Assembly (NCBI RefSeq): GCF_001638985.1
Contig: NW_017265156.1
Location: 892,672 to 956,671, forward strand
DNA length: 64,000 bases
Direction: 5' to 3'
Source: Phycomyces blakesleeanus NRRL 1555(-)
Taxonomy: Eukaryota > Mucoromycota > Mucoromycetes > Mucorales > Phycomycetaceae
Each line of letters begins with the position of its first letter. The stretch's first letter is position 1. The position numbers and the translations under genes are program-made. Below the pieces are notes generated by a model. The model had not been told where the DNA came from and made no database searches. It was given only the letters and a program-made list of their open reading frames with translations. Shown piece by piece: positions 48,574 to 60,673 of the stretch.

Positions 48574-50404
48574 TATCTGTAATACATTATAATATTTTCA
48601 ATTGTTAATATTAGTTCTTTTTCTTTTTTATTCTCTTTTGTAAGAGACAATCCATCTATTATGTTATGTAAATTACAATAAATTCGCAACATAGATTTGT
48701 TGAGATGATATAATCAAGAGTGAGTGACATTGAATTGCAAGTAGAAATATTAAGTATTTATAGGCGGTAGTGATGCTTCAGGAACACTTCAAAGACAACT
48801 TCTTGAAACACTGAGATGCAAATCGGCCTTGATACATTTTTTGGCCTCAATTGATCACCTCTTTTCAGTTTTTTTTTGCTATCGTTTATTGGATAAGCTT
48901 TTCGGTATTTTGTTTCAAATGCGAAAAAAAATTTACGTCTTTTTCTTTCTTCTTTTCTGCTCCTTTCCTCTTTTCCAACGTTTGTCATTATTATATTAGT
49001 GGCTTTTTTTTTGGTAACATACTTCTTTATTAAATACTTTTTTATAAGCAATAAAAATTAATACATTCTTTTATTATCATAATAGATACTCGTTTGCTCT
49101 CATTTAAATGCATTCATTTCACAATCGCTGTCCAGATTAACAAAGGTCAATATTATATTTTGCGAAATTGACATCTATAAAAATCCTTCTGACTTGTTTT
49201 TTTTATTACAGACTTGATCATCAAGAATAACTGCTACAAATGAATTTAGTTAAAAACATCAAGGTAGTATATATATATATATTATTTTGACATGTATCTT
49301 ACTAAAATAAAGTCTTATTATAGATGAACACTATTGATCCCGTCTTTGATTTCCCTTACATTATACAGCTGGAAATGACATTACATGGTAAGAATCACTA
49401 CTTTATTTTTTATTTTAGTTATATTAATATTATAATGTGTTAACATAAAATATTATTATTTTTCACTAGAGTTCTATCAAGTGTTTACAAAGACAATCTA
49501 TCTCTGTTAATATATATTCTTGCTACTGGTATATAAATTATTTATTATTTTATTCGATTCACAAAAATTAATGTTTTTCATTGTTTTTATAGTGAAAGAT
49601 ATCATAAGGAATGCCATGGATTATCAATATCAACATCTATTTTTTGCTCGCTCTTTTCCAATATTTACAATGTAAGTATAAAAGTGTATACAAAATGTAA
49701 AAGCATACTACATTAAATGTAGTACCCAGCATACAGCTAATAATTTTTCTATGCTTCTTAAAGACTGTTGTATTTCAAAAAACAGTCTGCTTTCTTTTTA
49801 TATTTTCAGGTATTTCTTTTCTGTAGATAATTATTCTATTCAAACAGTATCAAGCAGACCAGTAGAAGCAATAACGGATATCCAATAAATCAATACTATA
49901 AGATTGTTATAGTTCTAGAAACATTCTGTTCTTTCCAAATAAATACTATTATAAACTTTTACCAATAAAACAATTTCTGAAATTAAAATAAAAACGATTG
50001 AACTATACTATGGTTCAGAATCCAAAGAATTGCTCAAATATTAAATTTAATTGGATATAAAAGATAACAAAGAGATGTAATGTTGAACTATACTACTGTG
50101 TCAAGATCGAAAATAAATATATTATCCACCTTTAAAGCTCCATATAAAACATATAAAAATAAAACCTTGGTTTCAAAAAACTCTTTTCAATATCCCAAGT
50201 CAGATCAACACACTGAAAGTGCTAAAGAACTATATCCCCGTCATTTTTATTTGACCCCACACATGTGTATAGCTGGTCATGGCACATGGTGCTAAGACGA
50301 ACTTGTTACATGGTGATATGTATCTGGACTTAATGTTAAACCTCATCTTGACACCTGAGTAACTACGCATGTACACATACGTATGTCAGGTCATTTTTCC
50401 AGTG
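48574..50404. other. Right subterminal region of copy 1
   Basis: 1.8 kb with no strong coding region. Plus-strand pieces with good splice signals can be read near 49241-49255, 49324-49388 and 49472-49510 (ATG AAT TTA..., joined product only 42 residues) and again near 49593-49673. They could be exons of a short or non-coding transcript, or chance. The last 20 bases form the right terminal repeat. Confidence 0.4.
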
Positions 50405-51720
50405 TCTGCTATATATATAAGTAGATGACAGCTGATCTGATATATATATAAGTGAATGATAGCTGATCTGATATATATATAAGTAAATGATAGCCGATCT
50501 CATATATATATAAGTGGATGACAGTCAATCTGATATATATATAAGCTGATTATAGCTGATCTGATATATATATAGGTGGATGACAGTCAATCTGATATAT
50601 ATATAAGTAAATGACAGCTCATCTGATATATATATAAGTGGATGACAGCCGGTCTGATATATATATAAGTAAATGACAGCTGATTTAGTATATATATAAA
50701 TAGATGACAGCCAGTCTGCTATATATATATGTGGATAACAGCTGATCTGCTATATATATAAGTGGATGATAGCTAGTCTGCTATATATATAAGTAGATGA
50801 CAGCCAGTCTGATATATATATAAATAAATGACAGCTGATTTAGTATATATATAAGTAGATGACAGCCAATCTGATATATATATAAGCTAATTATAGCTGA
50901 TCTGCTATATATATATGTAGATGACAGCTGATCTGCTATACATATAAGTGGATGACAACTGATTTGCTATATATATAAGTGGATGATAGCTGATCTGCTA
51001 TATATATAAGTGCATGACAGTCAATTTAATATATATATATAAGCTAATTATAGCTGATCTAATATATATATAAACTGATTATAATCAATTTGATATATAT
51101 ACAAGCTGATATTAGATAATTTAATATATATATAAGCTGATTGTAACTGATCCAATATATATACATACTGATTATGATCAATTTAATATATATATAAGCT
51201 GATGGCACCTGATCTGATATATATATATAAACTAGTGATAGTCAATTTAATATATCTATATATTGATGATAGCTAATTATATACTTATATAAGCTGACAA
51301 AAACTAATATATTATATATATATAAACTATTGATAGTCATTTTTATATATCTATAAGTTGATCATAGCTAACATAGTATATATATAAGCACATAATAACT
51401 AATCTAATATATATGTAAGCTGATTATAACTCATATGCTATATATATAAGTTGATAATAGCTGATCTGATATATATATATATATACTAATAACAGATGAT
51501 TTAATACATATATAGACTGATAATAGCCAATTTGCAATATATATAAATTAATAACAGTCAATGTAATATATATATAGATTAATGATTACTAATTTGTTAT
51601 ATATATAAACTAATAATAAATAATCTAATATATATATATAGACTGATCATAATCAAGCTGCTATATATAAAAATGAATAACAACCAATATAATTTATATA
51701 TAAACTTATAACATCAGATT
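50405..51720. repeat. 31-bp satellite array, block 1 (type A)
   Basis: Tandem units of 31 bp, core TATATATATAAGTGGATGAC followed by AGCTGATCTGC. The copies are clean near 50405-51010 and decay progressively into TATATA-spaced AT-rich sequence toward 51720. Confidence 0.93.
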
Positions 51721-52625
51721 TACTACTTATATATATTAATAACATTTTATCTATCTCTGATATTAGTCAATAGCATTGGATCTATCACATTATATATATT
51801 CACACTTATCAATATCCAAGTCATATCTGATCATCTCATTAAATACAAGTTACATACTCTAATCATATTTAATCTTTCATTTTTTATATATTCACAACTC
51901 TTTTATAATCTTTCTACATATATATATAATATAAATATATCATAAATATAATACATATTAATAAATTGACTTGTTCATATATGTTTTTATAGATCTATAT
52001 AATAAGATTTTGATTTTTATAAGAAAATTAGTAAAAAAAAATGAAAATTATTTTTTATTAATTCTGTACTTGTTCTTTACATATTTTGATACTTCTATAT
52101 GATATGACTAAATTGTCTTTATATGGCAAAATGTTTTAAAAAATTATTACTTAGTAAGAATTTGAACTTTTATTAGAAGAGATATATTTAATTATTGTCG
52201 GAACGGCTTTTTGATAGTTTAAAGTTAAATGTTTTTCCATGCCAAGCTTTTACATAGTTGCTATTTATATAACCTATCTTCCCACACTAAAAATGCCAAG
52301 ACTTCTCACGCTAGGTACATTCAGACTAACCAAAAAAGAAAATTTTTTGTGAAAAAAGCTATTCTTTGTCATTTTTTCCTACGAATTCAATTGTATTGTT
52401 TATGTAGATCATTTATGCGAGATTATGCATGATTATGCATATTATATAACAAGTATAGCCAAAAGTTACCAATTTTTTTCAGCAATGCAATTGTATTGTT
52501 TACATTACGCGAATATGCATAATGACGTATGTTACACAAACTTTATTTTGTATATTTTTATATATGTTTAAATTCTCTTATATGTGCCTATATATAATTA
52601 TGCAAGATTATGCAAGATTATGCAA
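51721..52625. repeat. Spacer of the higher-order repeat, copy 1
   Basis: About 0.9 kb of AT-rich non-satellite DNA, nearly identical to 61580-62485 (for example the block around TGCCAAGACTTCTCACGCTA). The open frame at 52229-52432 is present in both copies but has no coding signature. Confidence 0.85.
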
Positions 52626-53887
52626 GATTATGTAAGCTGATAACAATTAATTAACCATATATATAAACTAATTATAGCTGATCTCATATATATATAAGCT
52701 ATTGATAGTTGATCTAGTATAAATATAAGCTGTTGACCACCAATCTCGCATATATATAAGCTGTTGATTACCGATCTGGCATATATATAAGCTGTTGATT
52801 GCCAATCTAGCATATATATAAGCTATTGATTGCCAATCTGACATATATATAAGCTATTGATTGCCAATCTGACATATATATAAGCTGTTGATCGCCAATA
52901 TGACATATATATAAGGTGTTGATTGCCAATCTGACATATATATAAGCTATTGATTGCCAATCTGACATATATATAAGATGTTGACTGCCAATCTAGCATA
53001 TATATAAGCTGTTGACAGCTGATCTAGTATATATATAAATGGATGACAGCCAGTCTGCTATATATATAAGTAAATGACAGCTAATCTGGTATATATATAA
53101 ATGGATGACAGTCAGTCTGCTATATATATGTAGATAACAGCTGATCTGCTATATATATAAGTGAATGATAGCTGATATGCTATATATATAAGTGGATGAC
53201 AGCTGGTCTGCTATATATATAAGTAAATGACAGCTAATCTGGTATATATATAAATGGATGACAGTCAGTCTGCTATATATATGTAGATAACAGCTGATCT
53301 GATATATATATAAGTGAATGATAGCTGATCTGATATATATATAAGTGGATGATAGCTGATCTGCTATATATATAAGTGGATGACAGTCAATCTAATATAT
53401 ATATATAAGCTGATTATAGCTGATCTGCTATATATATAAGTAGATGACAGCCGGTCTGATATATATATAGGTGGATAACAGCCAGTCTGATATATATATA
53501 GGTGGATGACAGCTAATCTGGTATATATATAAATGGATGACAGTCAGTCTGCTATGTATATGTAGATAACAGCTGATCTGCTATATATATAAGTGAATGA
53601 TAGCTGATCTGCTATATATATAAGTAGATGACAGCTGGTCTGCTATATATATAAGTGGATAACAGCCAGTCTGATATATATATAGGTGGATGACAGCTAA
53701 TCTGGTATATATATAAATAGATGACTGTCAGTCTGCTATATATATAAGTAAATGACAGCTAATCTAGTATATATATAAATGGATGACAGTCAGTCTGCTA
53801 TATATATGTAGATAACAGCTGATCTGCTATATATATAAGTGAATGATAGCTGATCTGCTATATATATAAGTGGATGACAGCTGGTCT
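52626..53887. repeat. 31-bp satellite array, block 2 (types B then A)
   Basis: Starts with type B units (AGCTGTTGATTGCCAATCTG + ACATATATATA, about 52640-53010), then type A units to the transposon border at 53887. Both types keep the 31-bp period and the TATATATATA core. Confidence 0.93.
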
Positions 53888-53914
53888 CACTGGAAAAATA
53901 GGGTAATTTCATCT
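53888..53914 (+). repeat. Left terminal inverted repeat, copy 2
   Basis: 27 bp, exact reverse complement of 60647-60673. Begins CACTGG; the match stops at the next base. Confidence 0.97.
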
Positions 53915-54469
53915 ATGGCGTAGGGTACTATTATTTGTGGAGTGGTAGCTTAAATTTCCATCACTTTTGTCTTTTTTATTTTCGACGGCGATGATAACGC
54001 TCGGTCTGTTTTATTGAATAAAAAAACGAGTTTACTCTTTTTTGTAAAAAATGTCTGCCAGATTTCTTTTTGGGACTTGTAGCCATGTCGCAGAGTCAAT
54101 AGTTGTAGGAAACGTAAACTAAATGATATCTTTTGAGTGAGATAATAAAGCTTTTTATTGCTGTAATATTTATTTATAAGTATGATGAGATTAATGGTCA
54201 TGATATTACTACAAATATTTTTGTTGTATATGCTCTACAGCCAATAAAATGTATATGACGACATGTTTTAACAAAAGCGTGTATTATTGTATTTTAGAAT
54301 GAGGCAATCAATTACTGTTTAGAGAACTTCCCATTTTAACAACCGGAATAAACTATGTCATTTTGGAAGCTGGTATAATTTGGAAAGATATATATTAAAT
54401 TGTGTTCCTGAACAATTTTCTATTCTTGTCAATTCTAAAGACTTAAAAAATAAAACACACGCACACAAT

Positions 54470-57400
54470 ATGTCAAACAACAACAACAATTCAGAATGCA
54501 AGTGCTCTAAATGCTCTTCCAATAGTATGGGATTTGTTTTGGTGTCTACCCAAACACTCAGAAGACATGTACAACAGGATATCGTGAGACAATATCAGTC
54601 AAGATCTTCTTGTAAGTTCAAATTTAAGAAAATTATTATTGAGACAATTTTAATTAAATATTTATTTTCATATAATATAGCCTCAGTTATAGAAGTAATG
54701 TCGAATGACAATGACATGGAGATTGACTTTGAAGACAATGTTGATGACGAAGATCAAGTTGAAGGTATGCATAGTATTTTTATTAAAGTTTTATAATCAT
54801 TTATAATATCTAATAATTTGATTCTTTTTTACCTAACAAAACAGCCGAAGACTTACCTCTTTTTGGCATTGATTCCTTGTTTGATTCTGAAAGCGAAGAT
54901 GAGGGTGTCATTGAAGCAACCATTTTGGATATTTCTGACGATGAATCTGATGATGTTAGAGGTTAGTACAAAAAGCACATATAAATCAATAAAGTCAACA
55001 AGTATTGATTTTTTTTTCAAATAGAACACTTTTCTTCATCCAATATGCCAGTCGATCCTATTCATGCTTTCATTGCTTCTTTTGCTGCCTTCTTCATATC
55101 CAAATATGTTGTCAATTCTGGTGGTGCTGTTCTGTTAAAGTTTCTTAACGAAGTATTGGCACACTTTGGACAGTCTTTCCGTCTTCCCCTCAGTATGAGC
55201 GGTGTCAACTCTATGACCGGTCTCAGCGACGTGACTCGAGGTGTCCAGCGGTTTGTTGCATGTGGCGATTATAACAAAGTATACGAAGAGTCCGATGTTG
55301 TTCCAGAGTGCTGTAATTTCGAGAGACTCTCTGGTAGAGAATGTGGAAACGCTCTTTTCTTTGCAACATCAAGAGCCTTGACTATCCCCAAAAAGATCTA
55401 CATGTATAACTCCATAATCAAAACGTTGTCTATCCTTTTTTGCCGCCCTGGATTCGAAGACACCATCAACCATTGGAGAATCAGAGTGCAAGTTCCAGGC
55501 ATGATGTTTGACATTTACGACGGTACGAAGTGGAACAGTCTGAAGGATAGCAATGGTTCACCGTTTGTGAATCATGAGCGCTCCATAATGCTTACCATGA
55601 ACATCGATTGGTTTCAACCTTTCGATGGGATCACTTACTCCTGTGGTGTGATATACCTTTGCATCAACAACTTGCCAAGATTGGAACGGTACAAGAAGGA
55701 GAATGTTGTTCTCGTTGGTCTCATGCCAGGGCCCAAGGAAGCAAAGACAAGTGAAATCAATCACTACCTCTGTCCCCTTGTTGCGGAACTCAACCAGTTG
55801 TATGGTGGTGTGGTGATGCCTACCATACAGTGCCCATCTGGTGCTCTTGTCCGTTCTGTCCTTCTTCCCATTGCTTGTGACATTCCTGCCACCCGTAAGA
55901 ATTGTGGGTTTACCTCTCATTCAAGCACATGTGCGTGCAATAAGTGCAACCAACAGTTCCCTTGCCTTTCAGACTCCAATGCTGCGGACTACTCTGCGTT
56001 CGTACTTTCTGAGTGGGTGCCTCGCACTGATGCCAAAAACTGTTGTGATGTCAAGTTGTGGAGAATGGCCAGCAGTGATGCACAAAGAAAGAGATTGGAG
56101 AGGGAAAATGGTGTCCGATGGTCAGAATTGCATGACCTGGTTTACTTTAACCTTGTAGAATGCACTGTCATCAATCCGATACACAACCTGTACCTCAAAA
56201 CAGCAAAGAGAATAATGGAGAAATGGAGATCTTCAGGTCTCATCACAGATGCACACTTGGCTGAAATGCAGTTGGATGCTGACAAGATGGTACTGCCAGA
56301 GGACTACACGCCATTAGGGACAAAGATTGGGCATGGCTTCCCATTCATGAATGCCAACAAATGGAAGTCTTGGTACTTGGTGTACTTTCCTGTTCTTCTG
56401 CGTGGTCGTCTACCTGAAGCTCATCTCAGTAACTGGACAACATTTGTCAATGCATGCCAGTACCTCTCAATGCCAAGCATATCTACGGCTCACCTTGATG
56501 AAGCCCATCAATCTTTGGAGGCCTTCTGCAGAGAGTGCGAGAAGTTATATAAAGTCCCGTTTCTTTTGCCAAACATGCATCTCCATCTTCATCTGCGAGA
56601 GACTGTACTGAACTTTGGTCCGGTTTATGGCTATTGGCTTTTTAGTTTTGAAAGATGCAATGGTATCTTAAAAAACTATGCGGCAAATAGAAAAGATGGG
56701 TTTGAGAGAACCTATATGAAGAAGTATCTTGATGAAGCATACCAGAGAGATCTTATTTGCCAAACTTTGCTAATAACTCAATCTGAGCATTTAGCAATCA
56801 TCCTTGAGCTCACTGCATCCACTGCCAATTCCATTACCACTTCTACTTCCACTTCTACTGCCACCTCAATCCAATTCGATATCAATGCTTTTCTTAATTC
56901 TTCTGAGATCAACTTTGATATCGTCAAGGGAAACAAGCCTTTGCCCCCTTTCGCACTTCCTTTAGCTCTAAAGTGGAACATTTCCATGGATGAATCCAAG
57001 TATGAGCATTTGTTGGAATACTTTCACGAGTCATACAATGATCAAACTCTTGTTCATTATTGTCAGTCTGGTCATTCCAATAATTGTGTTAATAACCGGA
57101 TACAGAAGTTTGAATCAATCAATCTTCTCGGGTAAATCTACAAGAGCAAAACAAAGAATCAGTGCGGGTAGTTGATGCAAGCCTTGTTTGAGACAAGTGA
57201 TGGTAGAAGTACCAAGCCGTACGCAGGCCAAATCCAGTACCTCTTTGTCAATACTGCTGTAAACTCGTTTGCTGATCTTACAAGCCAGCATGTATTTGCA
57301 TATGTATGATGGTACAAGGAAGTTTTACTTCAGCCCAGAGCAGGAGAAGGAGTTGAGGTGAATGAGGTGGGGTTCGAAGATGACAGCATGAACAGCATTC

Positions 57401-57507
57401 TCCCAGTGCATAGAATCTGCTATCCAGTCGCAGTAGGCGAGCACCTTGGTCTAGAAGGCGAAGTTCAGATGTGTGTAGTTCCTTTGCCACGAAAAATATA
57501 TATTTAG
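54470..57507 (+). pseudogene. tnp2/Plavaka-like transposase of copy 2, three in-frame stops near the 3' end
   Basis: Exons 54470-54611, 54681-54764, 54845-54961 and 55025-57507 join cleanly. Exon 1: ECKCSKCSSNSMGFVLVSTQT knuckle; exons 2-3 are acidic. The body is colinear with copy 1 (roughly half of residues identical by eye): NIDWFQPFDGITYSCGVIYL, ENVVLVGLMPGPKEA, CDIPATRKNCGFT, CACNKC, NPIHNLYLKTAKRIME and NMHLHLHLRETVLNFGPVYG. The frame is open for 696 codons of exon 4, then meets TAA (57133), TAG (57169) and TGA (57307) before its natural end at 57507. The TAA aligns with CAG in copy 1. The main catalytic region is intact, so a truncated protein could still be made. Confidence 0.87.
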
Positions 57508-57711
57508 ATGCAAATACAAAAATAAAACACGTATAAAAAAATATTAATTAATACAGACTAATATATATAGCTGCACGTTTATTATTTATTATTTCTATAA
57601 ATTTTTGTTTGTACTTGGCATGCTATACATGCATCTGTATACATCATGCTAATCCGTAAACATAAACAAGTAGAAAAAAGACTCTAAAATAGTTAGCAAG
57701 AAAAAAAAGAT

Positions 57712-58984
57712 TTATTTTGAAAAGCACCAATCTGGTAAAGTGACTGCCAAATTCTCGGGAATGCTCACTTCTTTCTCATAAGGGATGCGCTTTTTCAAGC
57801 TTTCTGAATTTTTCTTCAAACGGATAACAGTAAGTTCATCAATAGTACTAATAAATGTCTGGAGCTGGTTTAAAGAATAAATAGTATTAATAAAGTATTA
57901 TTATTTTCTTTAAAACATAAATAGATGTTTAACATTACCTCATCAGTTCTCCAGCTGGGACGATATGCCCGCACTTTGTTATCTCCATCCGACTCGCCAT
58001 CAGACATCACGTCAATAGAAAGAATATTTCCGCAATCATATCGATTCATGCCCTCATGAATAGCCTCTGTGTATGTCTGGTACGTGATAATACGACGGTC
58101 AAGAAGCTACCAAAGAGTATTGTATTAAAACATTAAATCAATAGTAAATTAACTTTATTTTAAAACTTATGGTCTTCTTTCTGTTGCGTCTTCTTCCAGC
58201 TTTATTTCTAGCCATAATCTTCTCTGCTGAGGTCCGGAAGACTCGCACTTGATTTTGGTAGTGATTCTTTATTATATTCATAATGACACTCTTTGACACA
58301 TTTGTGCAACATCTTTGAGGTCTCAGGTACTTGAAGAGAGCCAGTGCAAGTGTCTTGTTGTACTTGTCGCCATACGTGCCAGTCATTGACCATGCTGATC
58401 TATTATTATTCTCAGCAACTTTGAGCGGGTCTGTGCTAACAAAGTTCGGTTTCTTGATGTAACTATTGATAAGTTGCTATAAAAACAGTATTAGATATAT
58501 TAATCAGTAATGTTATTATTATCAATTTACTTACAGAAATCAAGGGATGATGTTTCGCTCCAAGGTCAAGATCATCATCCATAAAAGAAGAAGAATCCGC
58601 TGGTACAGCAGAAGGCATCACGGAATTTTGGCTGGTCATTGCCTTTTTTATTTCAGCATTTTCAGTCATGAGCTGAAGGACCGAGTTCTTCAAAAATTCA
58701 TTTGTCTTGTTGGACAAATCCAGGCCATTCTTCAAATGAGTTATTGCATCAGTCACTCCTTTTGCATTTTCTTGCAAGGATTGCATCGACACATTGTTGG
58801 CTGCCAACAAGGTAAGGACGTAATCCATTGGGGTCACAGCGACTTGAACTTCAGGGGCTGTGTCAACTGCTACTTCTGGAGTTGGTGTATCAATTGGAGC
58901 AACAACACCTGCAATTGTGCTATTAAGAACAGCATTCATGCGTAGGTTGGGTCGGCGGGGAGCAGTAGGAATACGCTTTGTCAT
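57712..58984 (-). CDS. Accessory gene of the two-gene transposon, copy 2
   Basis: Homologue of the minus-strand gene in copy 1. Exons 58535-58984, 58171-58476, 57939-58106 and 57712-57864, all phase 0, about 358 residues with no in-frame stop. Exon 1: MTKRIPTAPRRPNLRMNAVL, then a helical coiled-coil-like LQENAKGVTDAITHLKNGLD. Exon 2 is 306 nt, exactly as in copy 1: QLINSYIKKPNF, YNKTLALALFKYLR and basic NKAGRRRNRKK. Exon 3: DVMSDGESDGD...RPSWRTDE; exon 4: LQTFISTIDELTVIRLKKNS ending PDWCFSK. The donor after exon 2 reads ATAAGT instead of GTAAGT, so splicing there may fail. Function unknown; DNA-binding partner of the transposase is an inference. Confidence 0.7.
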
Positions 58985-60646
58985 TTTCTGTTAATAAAAT
59001 AAATATTAATAATTTTCAACTAATATTGTACAATTCACTACACTTGTTATATCATATTTAAAATTCACATACTAGTAAAGAGGATAAGCGGTGCAGATTA
59101 ACTCTCTACCTTTCATTTGATATTTAAGCACATCTCCCAACCGCTTGATCCACATTTAGACAACTTCTTTTCTAACTCAATGAGGCACAAAGTAGTATTT
59201 CAAGATGACGGTGGTCATCTTCTTTTGGAGTATTACTTTTTACAGCCCGCATTTTGTCAGGGTCAAACTGGATTTTAAGACAAGTTTTTTTTTTTTTCCT
59301 TTTTTTTTTCTTTTAACAACATTTATTATTGATATTTTCTTTGTTTCTCTTTTGCTTATGTTTTTACAATTTCACTTATAATTTTTTCTTTCTTTTATAG
59401 CTCAATACCAAATATGTGTCTCTTTGTTTGGCTATACTCTGTCTGATATATCAAGGTAAGATATCATTATCTTACAGATCTTTGTTACTCATCATATTGT
59501 TTGTCTAGCCATTGCTACTCATTTCCATTGAGTCTCATCATCTCTTAATCGAACATGATGATAAGTTTTTTTCTTAAAAAAAATTCAAATTATTCTTTTG
59601 TCTTCCTCATAGATATATATTTATTTTTATTATGATTTATTAGTTATGTCTAATATTATGCACGAAGACGTATAATCAGTAATATTTGGTAAGTTAACTA
59701 CAATATATTTAATAAATACGCCTTTACTATGCACAATATTAATAATTATTCATTTTTAGAATGTATCTCTATTCAAAGACTACTGGTATTGTCTTGATAA
59801 TTCTGAAGAACATGTTTATATCAATTTTATGTCAAGTCTTCTCCGCCTTGTAAGTATTTATGAAGAAATTTCAATTTAAATTATTTACTAATTCTTCTTT
59901 TCTATTAATCATTTTTTAATAGCATTCCCGCTATTAAAGTATGTATTCCATGTCTACTCCCGGAAGGCTTTAAATTATATATAGCGAGCAAGAAGTATTA
60001 GCGATTATAATAGTAATAGTATCAAAACTGTCGCGAAATTAGGATTTTTATCTAGAAAAGATTTTCCTATCAAATAAAACAAAATTGAACAAAAAATGTA
60101 TAACCCAATTTTTTCCAAAAAATAAATAAATAAAAGTAAAATAAATAAACAAACCAAAGAGGCTTGTTTATAAAAATCTACCCATGCTTTGTTTCTCTTT
60201 TCCATTGTAAAAAAACCTAGTTTCATTGCTTTTGTGTGTATAAAAAACCTAGTTTCATCACTTTGAGCATGTATAAAAAACCAACTATCATCATTTCTTT
60301 ATATTGTAAAAAACCTACAATCATCTCTTTGATAGTTTTTAAAGCATTTCTGCAGCCAATAAAAAAACCTAGTAAAAATAATAATATAGGACGCTAGCTC
60401 TTTATAGACCTCAAAATATAATACATAAAGAGGTAGACTCGATAGGAGTAAAGCGTAACTACAATATTTATTCAGTTTCCATAGTTTGCGGACTGACAAT
60501 CGTTCTACATTGGGTTTTCGTGTACCCGTTGTTATGATGATATGCATCAGTACCATAGATGATATCGTACCATTGCTCAAAATGATATATCACAAAAATT
60601 GTGATGATATCAGCTCAATCATCTACATTTTTGGTACATTTGATCC
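58985..60646. other. Right subterminal region of copy 2
   Basis: 1.7 kb, AT-rich. Exon-like pieces on the plus strand with good splice signals occur near 59401-59455, 59760-59849 and 59924-59938. Near 60180-60320 short repeats of AAAAAACCTAGTTTCATC occur three to four times, possible subterminal transposase-binding repeats. No convincing protein. Confidence 0.4.
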
Positions 60647-60673
60647 AGATGAAATTACCCTATTTTTCCAGTG
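60647..60673 (-). repeat. Right terminal inverted repeat, copy 2
   Basis: 27 bp, exact reverse complement of the left end; the last six bases CCAGTG abut satellite sequence CTATATATATAAG. Confidence 0.97.

Larger units (their letters stand above)
43613..50404. mobile_element. CACTG-ended two-gene transposon, copy 1 (6,792 bp)
   Basis: Bounded by CACTGGAAAAA at 43613 and its complement TTTTTCCAGTG ending at 50404. The next ten bases of each end still match imperfectly. Length is 6,792 bp against 6,786 for copy 2, and the internal order is the same: spliced tnp2-like transposase (plus) starting about 530 bp from the left end, convergent accessory gene (minus), then about 1.8 kb of non-coding or poorly coding DNA. 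The right end abuts the 31-bp satellite; the left flank is the Harbinger remnant, so no target duplication is visible. The boundaries rest on short repeats plus size and architecture. Confidence 0.7.
53888..60673. mobile_element. CACTG-ended two-gene transposon, copy 2 (6,786 bp)
   Basis: Perfect 27-bp terminal inverted repeats at 53888-53914 and 60647-60673, starting CACTGGAAAAATAGGGTAAT. Satellite units resume directly on both sides, so the element inserted into a pre-existing array. Left flank ends ...GGTCT, right flank begins CTATATA; the only shared bases are CT, so target duplication is unclear. CACTG termini and a tnp2-like transposase place it in the CACTA-related (CMC) superfamily. 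Content: spliced transposase (plus), convergent accessory gene (minus), and a 1.7-kb right subterminal region. Confidence 0.92.

Noticed and set aside
52229..52432. 67-codon frame nearly identical at 62085-62288
   Set aside because: It lies in the spacer of the higher-order repeat, so its conservation follows from duplication; overlapping frames are equally conserved and composition is not protein-like.
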